The notes: generated by a model from the letters alone, not told the origin. Shown: positions 16,044 to 24,229, counted from the first letter of the stretch. The stretch is 26,556 nucleotides of DNA from WLMZ01 sp037139095 (GCA_037139095.1 JBAXHD010000037.1:1-26556); one strand, 5' to 3'. Numbers and translations: made by a program.

Positions 16044-16571
16044 TTAGCCCCGAACCTTCACCATGGCGGGGCGAAGTACTTTGCCCTTCCAGCGATAACC
16101 AGTTCGCAGCACTTCGCTCACCACTGGCTCACTGGTTTCATCAGTGGCAGGCTCGTGCAGAACCGCCTCGGCGTGCGCTGGGTCGAACGGCTTCTCGACG
16201 AGATCCATTGCCTCAAGGCCCTGCCGTTGCATAGCGCCCATCAGTTGCGACCAAATTGGCTCGACGCCCTCGACACCGTGTGCGAACGCTGCCTCGCACG
16301 CATCGAGCACGGCAAGCAATGACTCGGCCACCTTGCCGCTGGCGCGGTCGATTTCGTCGGCTTGAGTGGCGAGAGCGCGCTTGCGATAGTTCTCAAAGTC
16401 GGCCTGCAGACGCAGTGCAATGTCTTTGAACTGATCACGTTCGGCTGTAACCAGCTCGAGTTCGGTTGGGACCACAACGGTTTCGTCGACAGGCGCGGCA
16501 CCTGGGGCTGATGTCTCAGATCCCAGGGCCTCGTCTGCGGTTTCATCGTTCATAGCGGGATCATCGCTCAC
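16044..16571 (-). CDS. grpE: GrpE nucleotide-exchange factor
   Basis: The 175-residue protein has an acidic, unstructured N terminus (1 to about 45), a long coiled-coil helix with ERDQFKDIALRLQADFENYRKR, and the C-terminal beta domain ending PVVSEVLRTGYRWKGKVLRPAMVKV. GrpE releases ADP from DnaK. The GTG start overlaps the dnaK stop (GTGA at 16571-16568), so translation is coupled. Confidence 0.96.
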   Translation of the reverse strand: MSDDPAMNDETADEALGSETSAPGAAPVDETVVVPTELELVTAERDQFKDIALRLQADFENYRKRALATQADEIDRASGKVAESLLAVLDACEAAFAHGVEGVEPIWSQLMGAMQRQGLEAMDLVEKPFDPAHAEAVLHEPATDETSEPVVSEVLRTGYRWKGKVLRPAMVKVRG

Positions 16572-18403
16572 TTGTCGTCGACGATTTCGGCGTCGATGAT
16601 CTCTTCGTCGCTACCGGCGCCCTCTTGACCGCTTGCCGACGTGCCGGCTGCATCGGTGTCGCGTGCAGCAGCTTCGTAGAGCTTCTGCCCGAACGCCTGC
16701 AGCGCATCGGTCAACGAGGTGGTCGCCTCCTTGATGCCGTTGACGTCGTTGCCAGTGAGCGCAGTCTTGAGACCACTGAGCGGTGTCTCAACCGAGGCCT
16801 TGTCTTCGGCGCTTGCGGTTTCGCCTTGATCACGCAACATCTTCTCGGCTTGGTACACGGCAGAGTCGGCGTTGTTGCGCACTTCGGCTTCATCGCGACG
16901 CTGCTTGTCTTCTTCGGCGTGCATTTCGGCGTCGCGCACCATCTGCGCAATGTCGTCTTTGTTGAGCGTGCTCTGACCGCTGATGGTCATCGACTGCTCT
17001 TTGCTGGTGGCCCGGTCTTTTGCAGACACGTGCACAATGCCGTTGGCATCGATGTCGAAGGTGACCTCGATCTGGGGCACGCCACGTGGCGCAGGTGGAA
17101 GATCTACCAATTGGAACTTGCCGAGGGTCTTGTTGTAGCCAGCCATCTCGCGCTCGCCCTGCAACACATGAATCTCAACGCTTGGCTGCATGTCTTCGGC
17201 GGTGGTGAACACCTCGGTGCGGCGGGTTGGAATGGTGGTGTTGCGCTCGATGAGCTTGGTCATCACGCCACCCTTAGTCTCGATACCAAGGCTCAGCGGG
17301 GTGACGTCGAGCAGCAGCACATCTTTGACATCGCCCTTGAGCACGCCAGCCTGAACAGCAGCGCCAACGGCCACGACTTCGTCGGGGTTCACGCTCTTGT
17401 TTGGCTCTTTACCGGTGAGGCTGATCACGAGATCATTCACCGATGGCATACGAGTAGAGCCACCCACCAAGATCACGTGGTGCAACTGGCCCTTGCTGAC
17501 GTTTGCATCTTTGAGCGCCTGCTCGAACGGAATGCGGCAACGCTCGATGAGGTCGGCGGTCATCTCTTGGAACTTGGCGCGTGTGAGCGACTCATCGAGG
17601 TGCAATGGGCCATCGGCATTGGCCGTGATGAAGGGCAGGTTGATCTGAGTCTGCTGCACCTGGCTGAGTTCGATCTTTGCCTTTTCAGCCGCTTCCTTGA
17701 GGCGCTGGGTGGCCATGCGATCGTTGGCGAGATCGACACCGTGAGCCGACTTGAACTGCTGCACGAGCCAATCGATGATGCGCTGGTCCCAGTCGTCGCC
17801 ACCAAGCTTGGTGTCGCCGTGGGTGCTCTTCACTTCGAAGACGCCATCACCAATCTCGAGCACGCTCACGTCGAACGTGCCGCCACCAAGGTCGAACACC
17901 AAGATGGTTTCATCTTCGGTGCTCTTGTCAAGGCCGTAGGCCAAGGCCGCAGCGGTTGGCTCGTTGATGATGCGCAGCACCTCGAGACCAGCAATCTGGC
18001 CGGCCTCTTTGGTGGCGGTGCGCTGGGCATCGTCGAAATAGGCAGGGACCGTGATGACGGCTTGGGTCACAACATCGCCGCAATAGGCCTCGGCGTCACG
18101 CTTGAGCTTCATCAGCGTGCGAGCGCTGATCTCTTGGGCGGTATAGCGCTTGCCATCGATGTCTTCGCTGCGCCAAGTGGTGCCCATTTGGCGCTTGATG
18201 CTGCGGAAGGTGCGATCGGGGTTGGTGATTGCCTGACGCTTGGCAACTTCGCCAACGAGCACCTCGCCGGTCTTGCTGAAAGCCACCACGCTGGGGGTGG
18301 TGCGTGCGCCCTCGGCGTTGGCGATCACAACTGGTTCGCCCGCCTCGAGGAAGGCAACGACGCTGTTGGTGGTACCGAGGTCGATTCCGACTGCCTTGGC
18401 CAT
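16568..18403 (-). CDS. dnaK: DnaK (Hsp70) chaperone
   Basis: The 611-residue protein has the ATPase domain with AKAVGIDLGTTNSVVAF, VPAYFDDAQR, LRIINEPTAAALAYG, VFDLGGGTFDVSVLEI and VGGSTRMPSV. The linker region is VLLLDVTPLSLGIET and the substrate-binding domain starts near residue 375. The C terminus ends in the EEIIDAEIVDD type typical of actinobacteria. It folds and protects proteins with DnaJ, GrpE and ClpB, all encoded here, and in this operon type it also serves as co-repressor with HspR. AGGAG at 18417-18413 lies 9 nt before the ATG. A structured leader and an HspR site lie upstream. Confidence 0.99.
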   Translation of the reverse strand: MAKAVGIDLGTTNSVVAFLEAGEPVVIANAEGARTTPSVVAFSKTGEVLVGEVAKRQAITNPDRTFRSIKRQMGTTWRSEDIDGKRYTAQEISARTLMKLKRDAEAYCGDVVTQAVITVPAYFDDAQRTATKEAGQIAGLEVLRIINEPTAAALAYGLDKSTEDETILVFDLGGGTFDVSVLEIGDGVFEVKSTHGDTKLGGDDWDQRIIDWLVQQFKSAHGVDLANDRMATQRLKEAAEKAKIELSQVQQTQINLPFITANADGPLHLDESLTRAKFQEMTADLIERCRIPFEQALKDANVSKGQLHHVILVGGSTRMPSVNDLVISLTGKEPNKSVNPDEVVAVGAAVQAGVLKGDVKDVLLLDVTPLSLGIETKGGVMTKLIERNTTIPTRRTEVFTTAEDMQPSVEIHVLQGEREMAGYNKTLGKFQLVDLPPAPRGVPQIEVTFDIDANGIVHVSAKDRATSKEQSMTISGQSTLNKDDIAQMVRDAEMHAEEDKQRRDEAEVRNNADSAVYQAEKMLRDQGETASAEDKASVETPLSGLKTALTGNDVNGIKEATTSLTDALQAFGQKLYEAAARDTDAAGTSASGQEGAGSDEEIIDAEIVDDK

Positions 18404-18412
18404 GATGGTGTA

Positions 18413-18417
18413 CTCCT
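18413..18417 (-). promoter_or_regulatory. dnaK ribosome binding site
   Basis: AGGAG lies 9 nt before the dnaK ATG. It is one of the few strong Shine-Dalgarno sites in the window and shows that dnaK has a real 5' leader. The bases GGAGT here can also pair with ACTCC in the upstream hairpin. Confidence 0.8.
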
Positions 18418-18420
18418 GTG

Positions 18421-18435
18421 TTCAGTAGTGCTGAA
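18421..18435 (-). promoter_or_regulatory. Small hairpin just before the dnaK ribosome binding site
   Basis: TTCAG-N5-CTGAA is a perfect 5-bp stem with a 5-nt loop, 3 nt from the AGGAG. It is short and A/T-rich at its base, so it would melt easily. Its function is inferred only from its position. Confidence 0.35.
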
Positions 18436-18453
18436 AGTCGTGCGTAATTGGGG

Positions 18454-18482
18454 GGAGTTCTGAGCAATGCTGAGTGAACTCC
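18454..18482 (-). promoter_or_regulatory. Hairpin in the dnaK leader
   Basis: GGAGTTC-N15-GAACTCC is a perfect 7-bp inverted repeat. Inside the loop, AGC-ATT-GCT can form a second small stem. The right arm's ACTCC could alternatively pair with GGAGT of the ribosome binding site. It could act in RNA as a leader element or in DNA as an operator. Confidence 0.4.
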
Positions 18483-18487
18483 ACGCA

Positions 18488-18493
18488 AGATTA
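18488..18493 (-). promoter_or_regulatory. Possible dnaK -10 box
   Basis: TAATCT fits TANNNT and would place transcription start near 18480, giving a leader of about 78 nt. TTGTGT lies 18 bp upstream as a poor -35. A start nearer the HAIR site is also possible. Confidence 0.25.
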
Positions 18494-18532
18494 CCGGCGC
18501 ATCGTTTGCGCACACAACCTACGTTCACAAAA

Positions 18533-18553
18533 CTTGAGTCGATGTGACTCAAG
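18533..18553. promoter_or_regulatory. HAIR operator (HspR binding site) of the dnaK operon
   Basis: CTTGAGT-N7-ACTCAAG is an exact match to the HspR-associated inverted repeat known from Streptomyces and Mycobacterium. It is 130-150 bp before dnaK and 8 bp past the stop codon of the methyltransferase gene. HspR is encoded as the fourth gene of the operon, so a negative feedback loop is well supported. Confidence 0.93.
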
Positions 18554-18561
18554 TTTCATGC

Positions 18562-19965
18562 CTACTGTTTTGGTGAGGCGTGGCCAGGCTTCCAGAACCC
18601 GGGGAGCGGTTCGTCGGCGTGACCACCGCGGGCATAGGCGCCCAGCCGCGCCAAGGCATCGGCAGCGGTGAGATCGATCACGTCGTACACCGTTGACGGC
18701 CCCGCCGACCGCAATGCCAAGTCGCCCGGGGTACCGTCGCGGGCTAACGCCGTGGTGAGCACCACGAAGGGGCCATCGAGATGAGCGACCACGGCTGCGG
18801 CTCGACCCAATGTGCGCCACACAACATCGGTCTTGACGAGACCACCGCGATGGCTCGTGGCTCCGCCTGCAACGTCGAAGTACCAACGCGCGCCGCGTGC
18901 ATCGGCGGCCATCAGACTGACTGCCACCCCGGTGCGACGCACGCGATGTCCCACGGCAACATCATGAAATCCTGCGGCCAACAACAACTCTTCAGCAAGC
19001 TTGACTGCGCCGATGCCCGACCCCACGTCGGTGAGGTCTGAAGTGCTCGACTCACGCGACTCTGACAGCACACGCTCGCGAGCAATCTCGACATACGCAG
19101 GATCGAGGTCGTAGCCCACATAACGCCGGCCAAGGTGTTCGGCGGCCACCATCGTGCTGCCGCTGCCCATAAATGGGTCGAGCACAAGATCGTCGCGATA
19201 CGTGAACAGGCTGATCAGCTTCTCGGGTAGCTCCACCGGAAACGGCGCCGGATGGTTCACGCGCCGAGCGCTCTCGGGCGGAATATCCCACAGGTCGAGA
19301 GTGAGCTCCATGAACTCGTCGGTGGCTAGATCGTTCTGCCACGGCAGACCTTCGGCTCGGCGAGCCTTGGTGCTTCGCGCCCGATCGAAACGACCCTTGC
19401 TGGCCACGATGACCCGCTCGGTGACATCACGGAACACCGGATTCGTTGGACTACGAAATGAGCCCCACGCGCATGACCCGCTAGCACCTTCGGCTTTGCG
19501 CCACACGATCTCACCGCGCAGCAGCAGCCCGAGCTGGTCCTGCAAGATATGCACGATGTCGGCCGACAGACTTCGAAATGGTTTGCGACCAAGGTTGGCA
19601 ACGTTTACCGCAATGCGTCCGCCAGGCTCGAGCGTGCGCACACACTCGGCGAACACCTCGCGCAGCAGTTCGAGGTACTCGATGTACGAACTTGGAATGC
19701 CCTCTTTGTCGAGTTCTTCTTCGTACGCCTTGCCTGCGAAGTAGGGAGGCGACGTGACCACCAGAGCAACTGAACCATCGGCCACGGTGCTCATGTCACG
19801 TGCGTCGCCGCAAACAAACGGCTGGGCTATTGGGGTGGGTTGCAACACGGTGTCGTCGTCAGACACCACAGGCGCCGCGAATCGCGCATAGAAGCCCGAC
19901 GCATCGTGGCTCTCGCGTCGGCTCACTCCGAAGTTCGACGTGGTGGTGCGGCGCTTGTCTTCCAT
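18562..19965 (-). CDS. Beta-class DNA methyltransferase with extra C-terminal domain
   Basis: The 467-residue protein has catalytic motif IV TSPPY at 71-75, an NVANLGRKPF segment, then the AdoMet-binding motif I DPFMGSGS at 263-270 followed by RRYVGYDLDPAYVEIARER. Motif IV before motif I is the beta order, used by N6-adenine and N4-cytosine methyltransferases. Recognition sequence and target base cannot be read. Residues of about 315-450 form a second domain not needed for the methylase fold, with WYFDVAGGATSHRGGL, KTDVVWRTLGRAAAVVAH and PFVVLTT. This has the look of a nuclease-like or target-recognition fold, which is inference only. I chose ATG 19965; TTG 19971 is possible. It may be transcribed with the MFS and carboxypeptidase genes upstream. 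Confidence 0.88.
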   Translation of the reverse strand: MEDKRRTTTSNFGVSRRESHDASGFYARFAAPVVSDDDTVLQPTPIAQPFVCGDARDMSTVADGSVALVVTSPPYFAGKAYEEELDKEGIPSSYIEYLELLREVFAECVRTLEPGGRIAVNVANLGRKPFRSLSADIVHILQDQLGLLLRGEIVWRKAEGASGSCAWGSFRSPTNPVFRDVTERVIVASKGRFDRARSTKARRAEGLPWQNDLATDEFMELTLDLWDIPPESARRVNHPAPFPVELPEKLISLFTYRDDLVLDPFMGSGSTMVAAEHLGRRYVGYDLDPAYVEIARERVLSESRESSTSDLTDVGSGIGAVKLAEELLLAAGFHDVAVGHRVRRTGVAVSLMAADARGARWYFDVAGGATSHRGGLVKTDVVWRTLGRAAAVVAHLDGPFVVLTTALARDGTPGDLALRSAGPSTVYDVIDLTAADALARLGAYARGGHADEPLPGFWKPGHASPKQ

Positions 19966-20007
19966 GGTCAACGCGCACGTTACAAGAGCCCGCGCGTCGA
20001 GGGTGGT

Positions 20008-21228
20008 TTAGGCGACGATCTGCTCTTCGGGGGGACGAATGTTGCGGAACATTGAGAGCAGCAACAAGTCGTATGTGGCCTTCAGTGTTCCGGCAATAAT
20101 GAGCGGCCAACCAAAGGTGCTGTGATCGAGCATCCACCCCGCAGCCAACGGCGGCAGAGCCGATGCAAGGCTGCGCGGCACATTGGTAACGCTTGCTGCA
20201 GCGGCGCGCTCGGGGGGAGACACCACGGCCATCACATACGAGTTACGCGCCGGCACGTCCATTGCCGAGAGCAGGCTGCGAGCAATGAGGCACGCCACCG
20301 CCAGACCCAGATTGGGGACGAGCGCAGCGCTGATCAACAACAGTTGCGCGGGTAGGTGCGTGAACACCATCGTGCGAATCAGCCCAATCCGCTTAGCGAT
20401 GCGAGCCGACACAAACGCAGAGAACGCTGAGCACACGCCGGTCCAAAACAGCAACGCGCCAGCAACCGTGACCGACAGATTGAACCGCTCGTACAACCAC
20501 AGGGCGAGCAGCGACTGCACCACGAAGCCACCGCCGAGCGCATCGAGGCTGAACACCGCAGCGAGCCGATACACAATTGTTCGCGACTCGCCGAGCGGCG
20601 CAGCCTGCTTTGAACCAGCCGGTTCAATGGCTGGCGACAACGAGCGATAGATCGCGAACGTAATGACGCCAGCAATTGCATACGCAGCAAACACGCCGCG
20701 AAGCGCCGTGGCCCGATCGATTGAGGTGTGACGCACGAGCCAGTCGGGAAGGCCTGCAGCAAGCGAGCCGACTGCACCACAAAAACTGCCGATAAACGCG
20801 TACCGAGCGAACATCGCGGTGCGGTGATCGTCGGCCACTGTTGAGGGAAGCAGCGACTGCTCCATCGGCAGGAACACACTGACATCGCCACTCGACGGGT
20901 TCATCGTTCCAATGGTTCCGACCACGACGAGAGCAACGAACACCGTGGTCGTTGCGTAGGTAACACCAGTGACGAACATGAGCGCTGAGCCGCTGAGCAA
21001 GATGGCCCGCCGCGAGAACCGATGGCCGTACAGACCGGTCAGCAATGTGAGCGCGGCCGAGCCGAGCAGCATCATTGCGACCACAACTCCGATGCGAAAG
21101 TTGCTGTAGCCGAGCAACTTCAAATACGCGGCAAGGACCACCGAAACGGTGCCATCGACAAACCCGCGAATGCCGCGTGTCGCAGTAAGGCGCACACCAT
21201 CTGCAGTTGTGGTGCGCTCAGTAGCCAT
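20008..21228 (-). CDS. Major facilitator superfamily transporter
   Basis: The 406-residue protein has about 11-12 hydrophobic segments and MFS features: a loop GLYGHRFSRR after the second helix, and SARIAKRIGLIRT as its counterpart in the second half. LIARSLLSAMDVPARNSYVMAVVSPPERAAAAS is characteristic of a group of uncharacterised MFS proteins. The substrate is unknown. The start is ATG 21228, which overlaps the carboxypeptidase stop by one base (TGATG); the frame is open further upstream only within that gene. The methyltransferase gene begins 42 nt after its stop. Confidence 0.9.
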   Translation of the reverse strand: MATERTTTADGVRLTATRGIRGFVDGTVSVVLAAYLKLLGYSNFRIGVVVAMMLLGSAALTLLTGLYGHRFSRRAILLSGSALMFVTGVTYATTTVFVALVVVGTIGTMNPSSGDVSVFLPMEQSLLPSTVADDHRTAMFARYAFIGSFCGAVGSLAAGLPDWLVRHTSIDRATALRGVFAAYAIAGVITFAIYRSLSPAIEPAGSKQAAPLGESRTIVYRLAAVFSLDALGGGFVVQSLLALWLYERFNLSVTVAGALLFWTGVCSAFSAFVSARIAKRIGLIRTMVFTHLPAQLLLISAALVPNLGLAVACLIARSLLSAMDVPARNSYVMAVVSPPERAAAASVTNVPRSLASALPPLAAGWMLDHSTFGWPLIIAGTLKATYDLLLLSMFRNIRPPEEQIVA

Positions 21229-22913
21229 CAACCGACAGCGACCACAGCACGTTGAACGGTGCCGGCGCGTTGATGGCTCGCTGTAGCCACGATGTCGGTG
21301 ACATCGGTAGTGCGCACAAGCCAACGCGCCAAGGCGCGGTCGGGCGTGCCATCGTTACGAGACCCACCATCAACACGGAATCCACTGCGACCCTCGAGTT
21401 GGCCAAGCTGAACGCGGTTGATGCCCCCCACGATCTCGGCGCCTGCGGGCAACGCAAGCTCGGCAACTACCGGCAGCACAAGTCGGTTCTTGGTGGCATG
21501 AGCACTGATCTGGGTTGGAAGCCAACCCGTGTTCGCGATGGCGACATCTACCTGCCACACATCGTTGGAAAGAGGCTTCGCAGATGCACTGATGATGTCG
21601 AGACACGGAGATGCCAACGCTTGAAACACGGCGAAGTCGGCGTGCGGCTTGATCTCATCGACCAGCAAGTGCAGCGGCGGATTGGCCATCACGTTGAACC
21701 AGTCCATGCCACCAATCTCAACAGGCCCCAGTTGTGGATGATCGAACGCTTCCCACGGCATGTAGTGGCCGCCGTTGCTGTCGCACCAACGCGCGATCGC
21801 GAGCTCGTCGGACACCGATGGCCCGATGTACCAAATATCGGTGCTACTGCGAACGCCCGTGGCTGCGAACACCACGTCCCAAAACTCGGTGGTCCAGCCG
21901 AACAAGCCGAGATGTTCGTATGCCCAATCGTCGGCAGCGCCACTCATTGTTTCGGTCTTATCCCATGTGAAGTCTTCGTACACCGAGTGCACCGGATACG
22001 AGGTGAGCGCCGTGCCCCGCGCACCAAGTTCTTTCCAGACCCACACATCGGTTGACGGCAAGCTTGAGTCACTGTGCGTGCTTGAGGGTCGCAGCAATAC
22101 CCCACCGCTGGTGTGAAACGCGTTGTAGCCACACACGTTGGGGCGGGCCACGATGGCGCGCACGAGCGCATCGATCTCGGGCTCGCTCAACGGATGATCG
22201 CCAGCGCCTCGTGTAGTGGAACCCCATCCGGCAGGGAAGTTGCGGTTCATGTCGAGCGCCTCAGGCGCCCGAGGCCGAGGCACGGTGAATCCGTCGTAGG
22301 CCTCGATGGATCCTTCGGCCAGCAGGCGGTAGCGCTGCACACCCGGCGCCACGACTCCATCAACCGGAACCGGCACCATCACGCGCTGGTCGTCGGCATG
22401 AGGCATCCAGGCGCCGTTTGCATCGGCGATGCGCATCGTGAGCACACGACCATCGCCGTTGATGTCGTGCTCAACAAGACCCGGCCACTGATGGCGATCT
22501 CGCCACGGCCACGGCCGCATGCTGCTGCGGCGATACACGGGGGAATCGGCCAGCGCCGCCTCGACCCCATCGGGGTTCACGCGCGGCACCACATAGAACG
22601 TGCGAGTGCGAAGCGCTTCGAGCGCTGCCACATCGTTGCGCTCGCTTGCGGTGGCGAGATGATGCAACAGATACAGCGCCGCTACACCGCCCGTGACCTC
22701 GACAGCATGAATGTTGGCGTCGACCCAATAGGCAGGCTTGGTGTGCGGCTCACCTGTAGCTGCATCGGTCATTGCAACGAGCCACAACGGGCGACCCTCG
22801 TACGAGGTGCCGTATTGCTCGAGCGTGACGAGGTGAGCATGCTCGGCAGCGAACGCTTGCAACGCCGCTGTGAGTTCGTCGAAGCGAACGTAACGATCAA
22901 AGGGCAAGACCAT
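21228..22913 (-). CDS. M14-family zinc carboxypeptidase
   Basis: The 561-residue protein has zinc ligands H69 and E72 in NIHAVEVTGG (HxxE) and a later H267 in YNAFHTSGG. NPDG is at 113-116, NRNFP at 223-227, and the catalytic Glu is probably E343 in WTTEFWD. These are the M14 landmarks in order. Family members remove C-terminal residues from peptides. No signal peptide or membrane segment is seen, so it is probably cytosolic. A C-terminal region of about 110 residues after residue 445 looks like a beta-sandwich accessory domain. A TAGGGT box 6 nt before the ATG supports the start. It overlaps the MFS gene by one base, suggesting linked jobs such as peptide handling. Confidence 0.88.
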   Translation of the reverse strand: MVLPFDRYVRFDELTAALQAFAAEHAHLVTLEQYGTSYEGRPLWLVAMTDAATGEPHTKPAYWVDANIHAVEVTGGVAALYLLHHLATASERNDVAALEALRTRTFYVVPRVNPDGVEAALADSPVYRRSSMRPWPWRDRHQWPGLVEHDINGDGRVLTMRIADANGAWMPHADDQRVMVPVPVDGVVAPGVQRYRLLAEGSIEAYDGFTVPRPRAPEALDMNRNFPAGWGSTTRGAGDHPLSEPEIDALVRAIVARPNVCGYNAFHTSGGVLLRPSSTHSDSSLPSTDVWVWKELGARGTALTSYPVHSVYEDFTWDKTETMSGAADDWAYEHLGLFGWTTEFWDVVFAATGVRSSTDIWYIGPSVSDELAIARWCDSNGGHYMPWEAFDHPQLGPVEIGGMDWFNVMANPPLHLLVDEIKPHADFAVFQALASPCLDIISASAKPLSNDVWQVDVAIANTGWLPTQISAHATKNRLVLPVVAELALPAGAEIVGGINRVQLGQLEGRSGFRVDGGSRNDGTPDRALARWLVRTTDVTDIVATASHQRAGTVQRAVVAVG

Positions 22914-22919
22914 GGCGCG

Positions 22920-22925
22920 ACCCTA
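22920..22925 (-). promoter_or_regulatory. Candidate -10 box of the carboxypeptidase gene
   Basis: TAGGGT on the minus strand lies 6 nt before ATG 22913, a leaderless layout. The gap to divergent gpmA is only 54 bp, so the two promoters are nearly back to back. Confidence 0.4.
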
Positions 22926-22954
22926 GCGGTCGTCCGCCTCTGCGTGCTCGGGAC

Positions 22955-22960
22955 TACGCT
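22955..22960 (+). promoter_or_regulatory. Candidate -10 box of gpmA
   Basis: TACGCT lies 7 nt before ATG 22968, matching the leaderless layout and fixing this start rather than the much longer open frame upstream. Confidence 0.42.
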
Positions 22961-22967
22961 GCCCGAC

Positions 22968-23714
22968 ATGACTGGCTCGCTTGTGATGCTTCGCCATGGG
23001 CAAAGCGAATGGAACAAACTCAACCTCTTTACAGGCTGGCACGACGTAGACCTCACCGAGCAGGGCCGCGCCGAAGCCACCGCCGCCGGTGTCACTATGG
23101 CGGCCGAGGGGCTGTCGTTCGATGTCGCCCACACCTCGCTGCAGACCCGCGCTGTGCTCACGTGTCACCTCGCCCTCGAGGCAATGAACATGGTGTGGCT
23201 ACCAGTGCAGCGCAACTGGCGGCTCAACGAACGTCATTACGGCGCGCTGCAAGGGCTCGACAAGAAAGCCACCACCGAGCAGTACGGCGCCGAGCAGACC
23301 AAGTTGTGGCGCCGCAGCTACGACATTCCACCGCCACCGGTAGATCTGTCGAGTAATGAGCACCCCATCCACGATGCGCGCTACCGACTGCTGCCTCCCG
23401 ATGTATTGCCCGCCAGCGAGTGTCTCAAAGACGTTGTCGCACGCGTATTGCCCTATTGGTACGACATCGTGACCCCACAGTTGCGGGCTGGACTCGACGT
23501 GTTGATCACGGCCCATGGCAACTCGCTGCGGGCACTCGTGATGCATCTCGAAAACATCTCGCAAGCCGATATCTCCGAACTCAATATCCCCACCGGAGCC
23601 CCGCGGCGCTACACCTTCGACAACAACTTGCGCGTCACCAGCTCGGCCTATCTTGGCGACGCCGCCGCTATCGCTGCAGCAGCCGCAGCCGTGGCCAACC
23701 AAGCTGGCGCGTAA
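22968..23714 (+). CDS. gpmA: 2,3-bisphosphoglycerate-dependent phosphoglycerate mutase
   Basis: The 248-residue protein has the phosphohistidine motif LVMLRHGQSEWN (H10), FTGWHDVDLTEQG, the catalytic Glu in LNERHYGALQG, and a second His in TAHGNSLRAL. It interconverts 3- and 2-phosphoglycerate in glycolysis and gluconeogenesis. Length is typical of the family. The open frame continues far upstream, opposite the carboxypeptidase gene, but the motif-bearing protein begins at ATG 22968. An Ala-rich tail follows residue 230. Confidence 0.96.
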   Translation: MTGSLVMLRHGQSEWNKLNLFTGWHDVDLTEQGRAEATAAGVTMAAEGLSFDVAHTSLQTRAVLTCHLALEAMNMVWLPVQRNWRLNERHYGALQGLDKKATTEQYGAEQTKLWRRSYDIPPPPVDLSSNEHPIHDARYRLLPPDVLPASECLKDVVARVLPYWYDIVTPQLRAGLDVLITAHGNSLRALVMHLENISQADISELNIPTGAPRRYTFDNNLRVTSSAYLGDAAAIAAAAAAVANQAGA

Positions 23715-23718
23715 CACC

Positions 23719-23734
23719 GGCCCTGAGCTGGGCT
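23719..23734 (+). terminator. Short GC hairpin after gpmA
   Basis: GCCC-TGAGCT-GGGC, with a G-T pair extending it, lies just after the gpmA stop. There is no T-run, so it would be a weak terminator. Confidence 0.25.
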
Positions 23735-23764
23735 CGATAGTCACATACGCACGTGCCAACGTCG

Positions 23765-23770
23765 TATAGT
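23765..23770 (+). promoter_or_regulatory. -10 box of the cyclic-nucleotide-binding protein gene
   Basis: TATAGT, 5 of 6 consensus bases, lies 7 nt before ATG 23778. This is the best leaderless promoter in the window; no matching -35 is seen. Confidence 0.6.
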
Positions 23771-23777
23771 CGCGATC

Positions 23778-24203
23778 ATGCCGTCCAAAAAAGCTTCTCT
23801 TGAGCACCTCCGCAAAGTTCAACTGTTCTCGTCGTGCTCGACCAAAGATCTCGAACGCATTGCGAAGGCTGGCGACGAGCTGCCGTTCAAGGCAGGCACC
23901 ACCATCGTCGATCAAGGACAGACCGGTAAAGAGGCGTTCATTGTTCTCGACGGCACGGTCACCGTGCGCCGCAACGGTAAGAAGGTCGCCACGCTCGGCA
24001 GCGGCACCGTGGTGGGCGAGTTGTCGTTGCTCGATCACGGCCCACGCACCGCCACGGTCATTTGCGAAACCGACTGCACCCTGCTGCTCATCACCCAGCG
24101 CCACTTCTTGGCCGTTGTCGACGATGTTCCAGCACTCGCTCACAAGCTTCTTGGGTCGCTGGCAAGCCGCATTCGCGATCTCGACCGTCAGTACTACGGC
24201 TGA
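23778..24203 (+). CDS. Stand-alone cyclic-nucleotide-binding (Crp-like) domain protein
   Basis: The 141-residue protein is a single cNMP-binding domain: a helical start, the beta roll with GTTIVDQGQTGKEAFIVLDGTVTVRR, and a phosphate-binding cassette GELSLLDHGPRTATV that keeps the Glu and Arg used to hold cAMP or cGMP. There is no helix-turn-helix, so it is not a Crp-type transcription factor by itself. It could sense a cyclic nucleotide and bind a partner. Its role is unknown. It lies 77 nt before the EtfD-like gene in the same direction, with a hairpin between them. Confidence 0.85.
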   Translation: MPSKKASLEHLRKVQLFSSCSTKDLERIAKAGDELPFKAGTTIVDQGQTGKEAFIVLDGTVTVRRNGKKVATLGSGTVVGELSLLDHGPRTATVICETDCTLLLITQRHFLAVVDDVPALAHKLLGSLASRIRDLDRQYYG

Positions 24204-24229
24204 TTTCTTCGCCCGGCGCTGACACCAAT

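Noticed and set aside
16625..18463. Long open frame on the plus strand opposite dnaK (612 codons)
   Set aside because: Antisense frames opposite dnaK are a known by-product of its codon use. No motif or start signal supports this one.
18421..18482. CIRCE (HrcA) operator before dnaK
   Set aside because: The repeats there do not match TTAGCACTC-N9-GAGTGCTAA, and an exact HAIR is present instead.
22113..22967. Upstream extension of the gpmA frame by 285 codons
   Set aside because: It runs opposite the carboxypeptidase gene. The mutase family starts at the LVMLRHG region, and a -10 box lies directly before ATG 22968.
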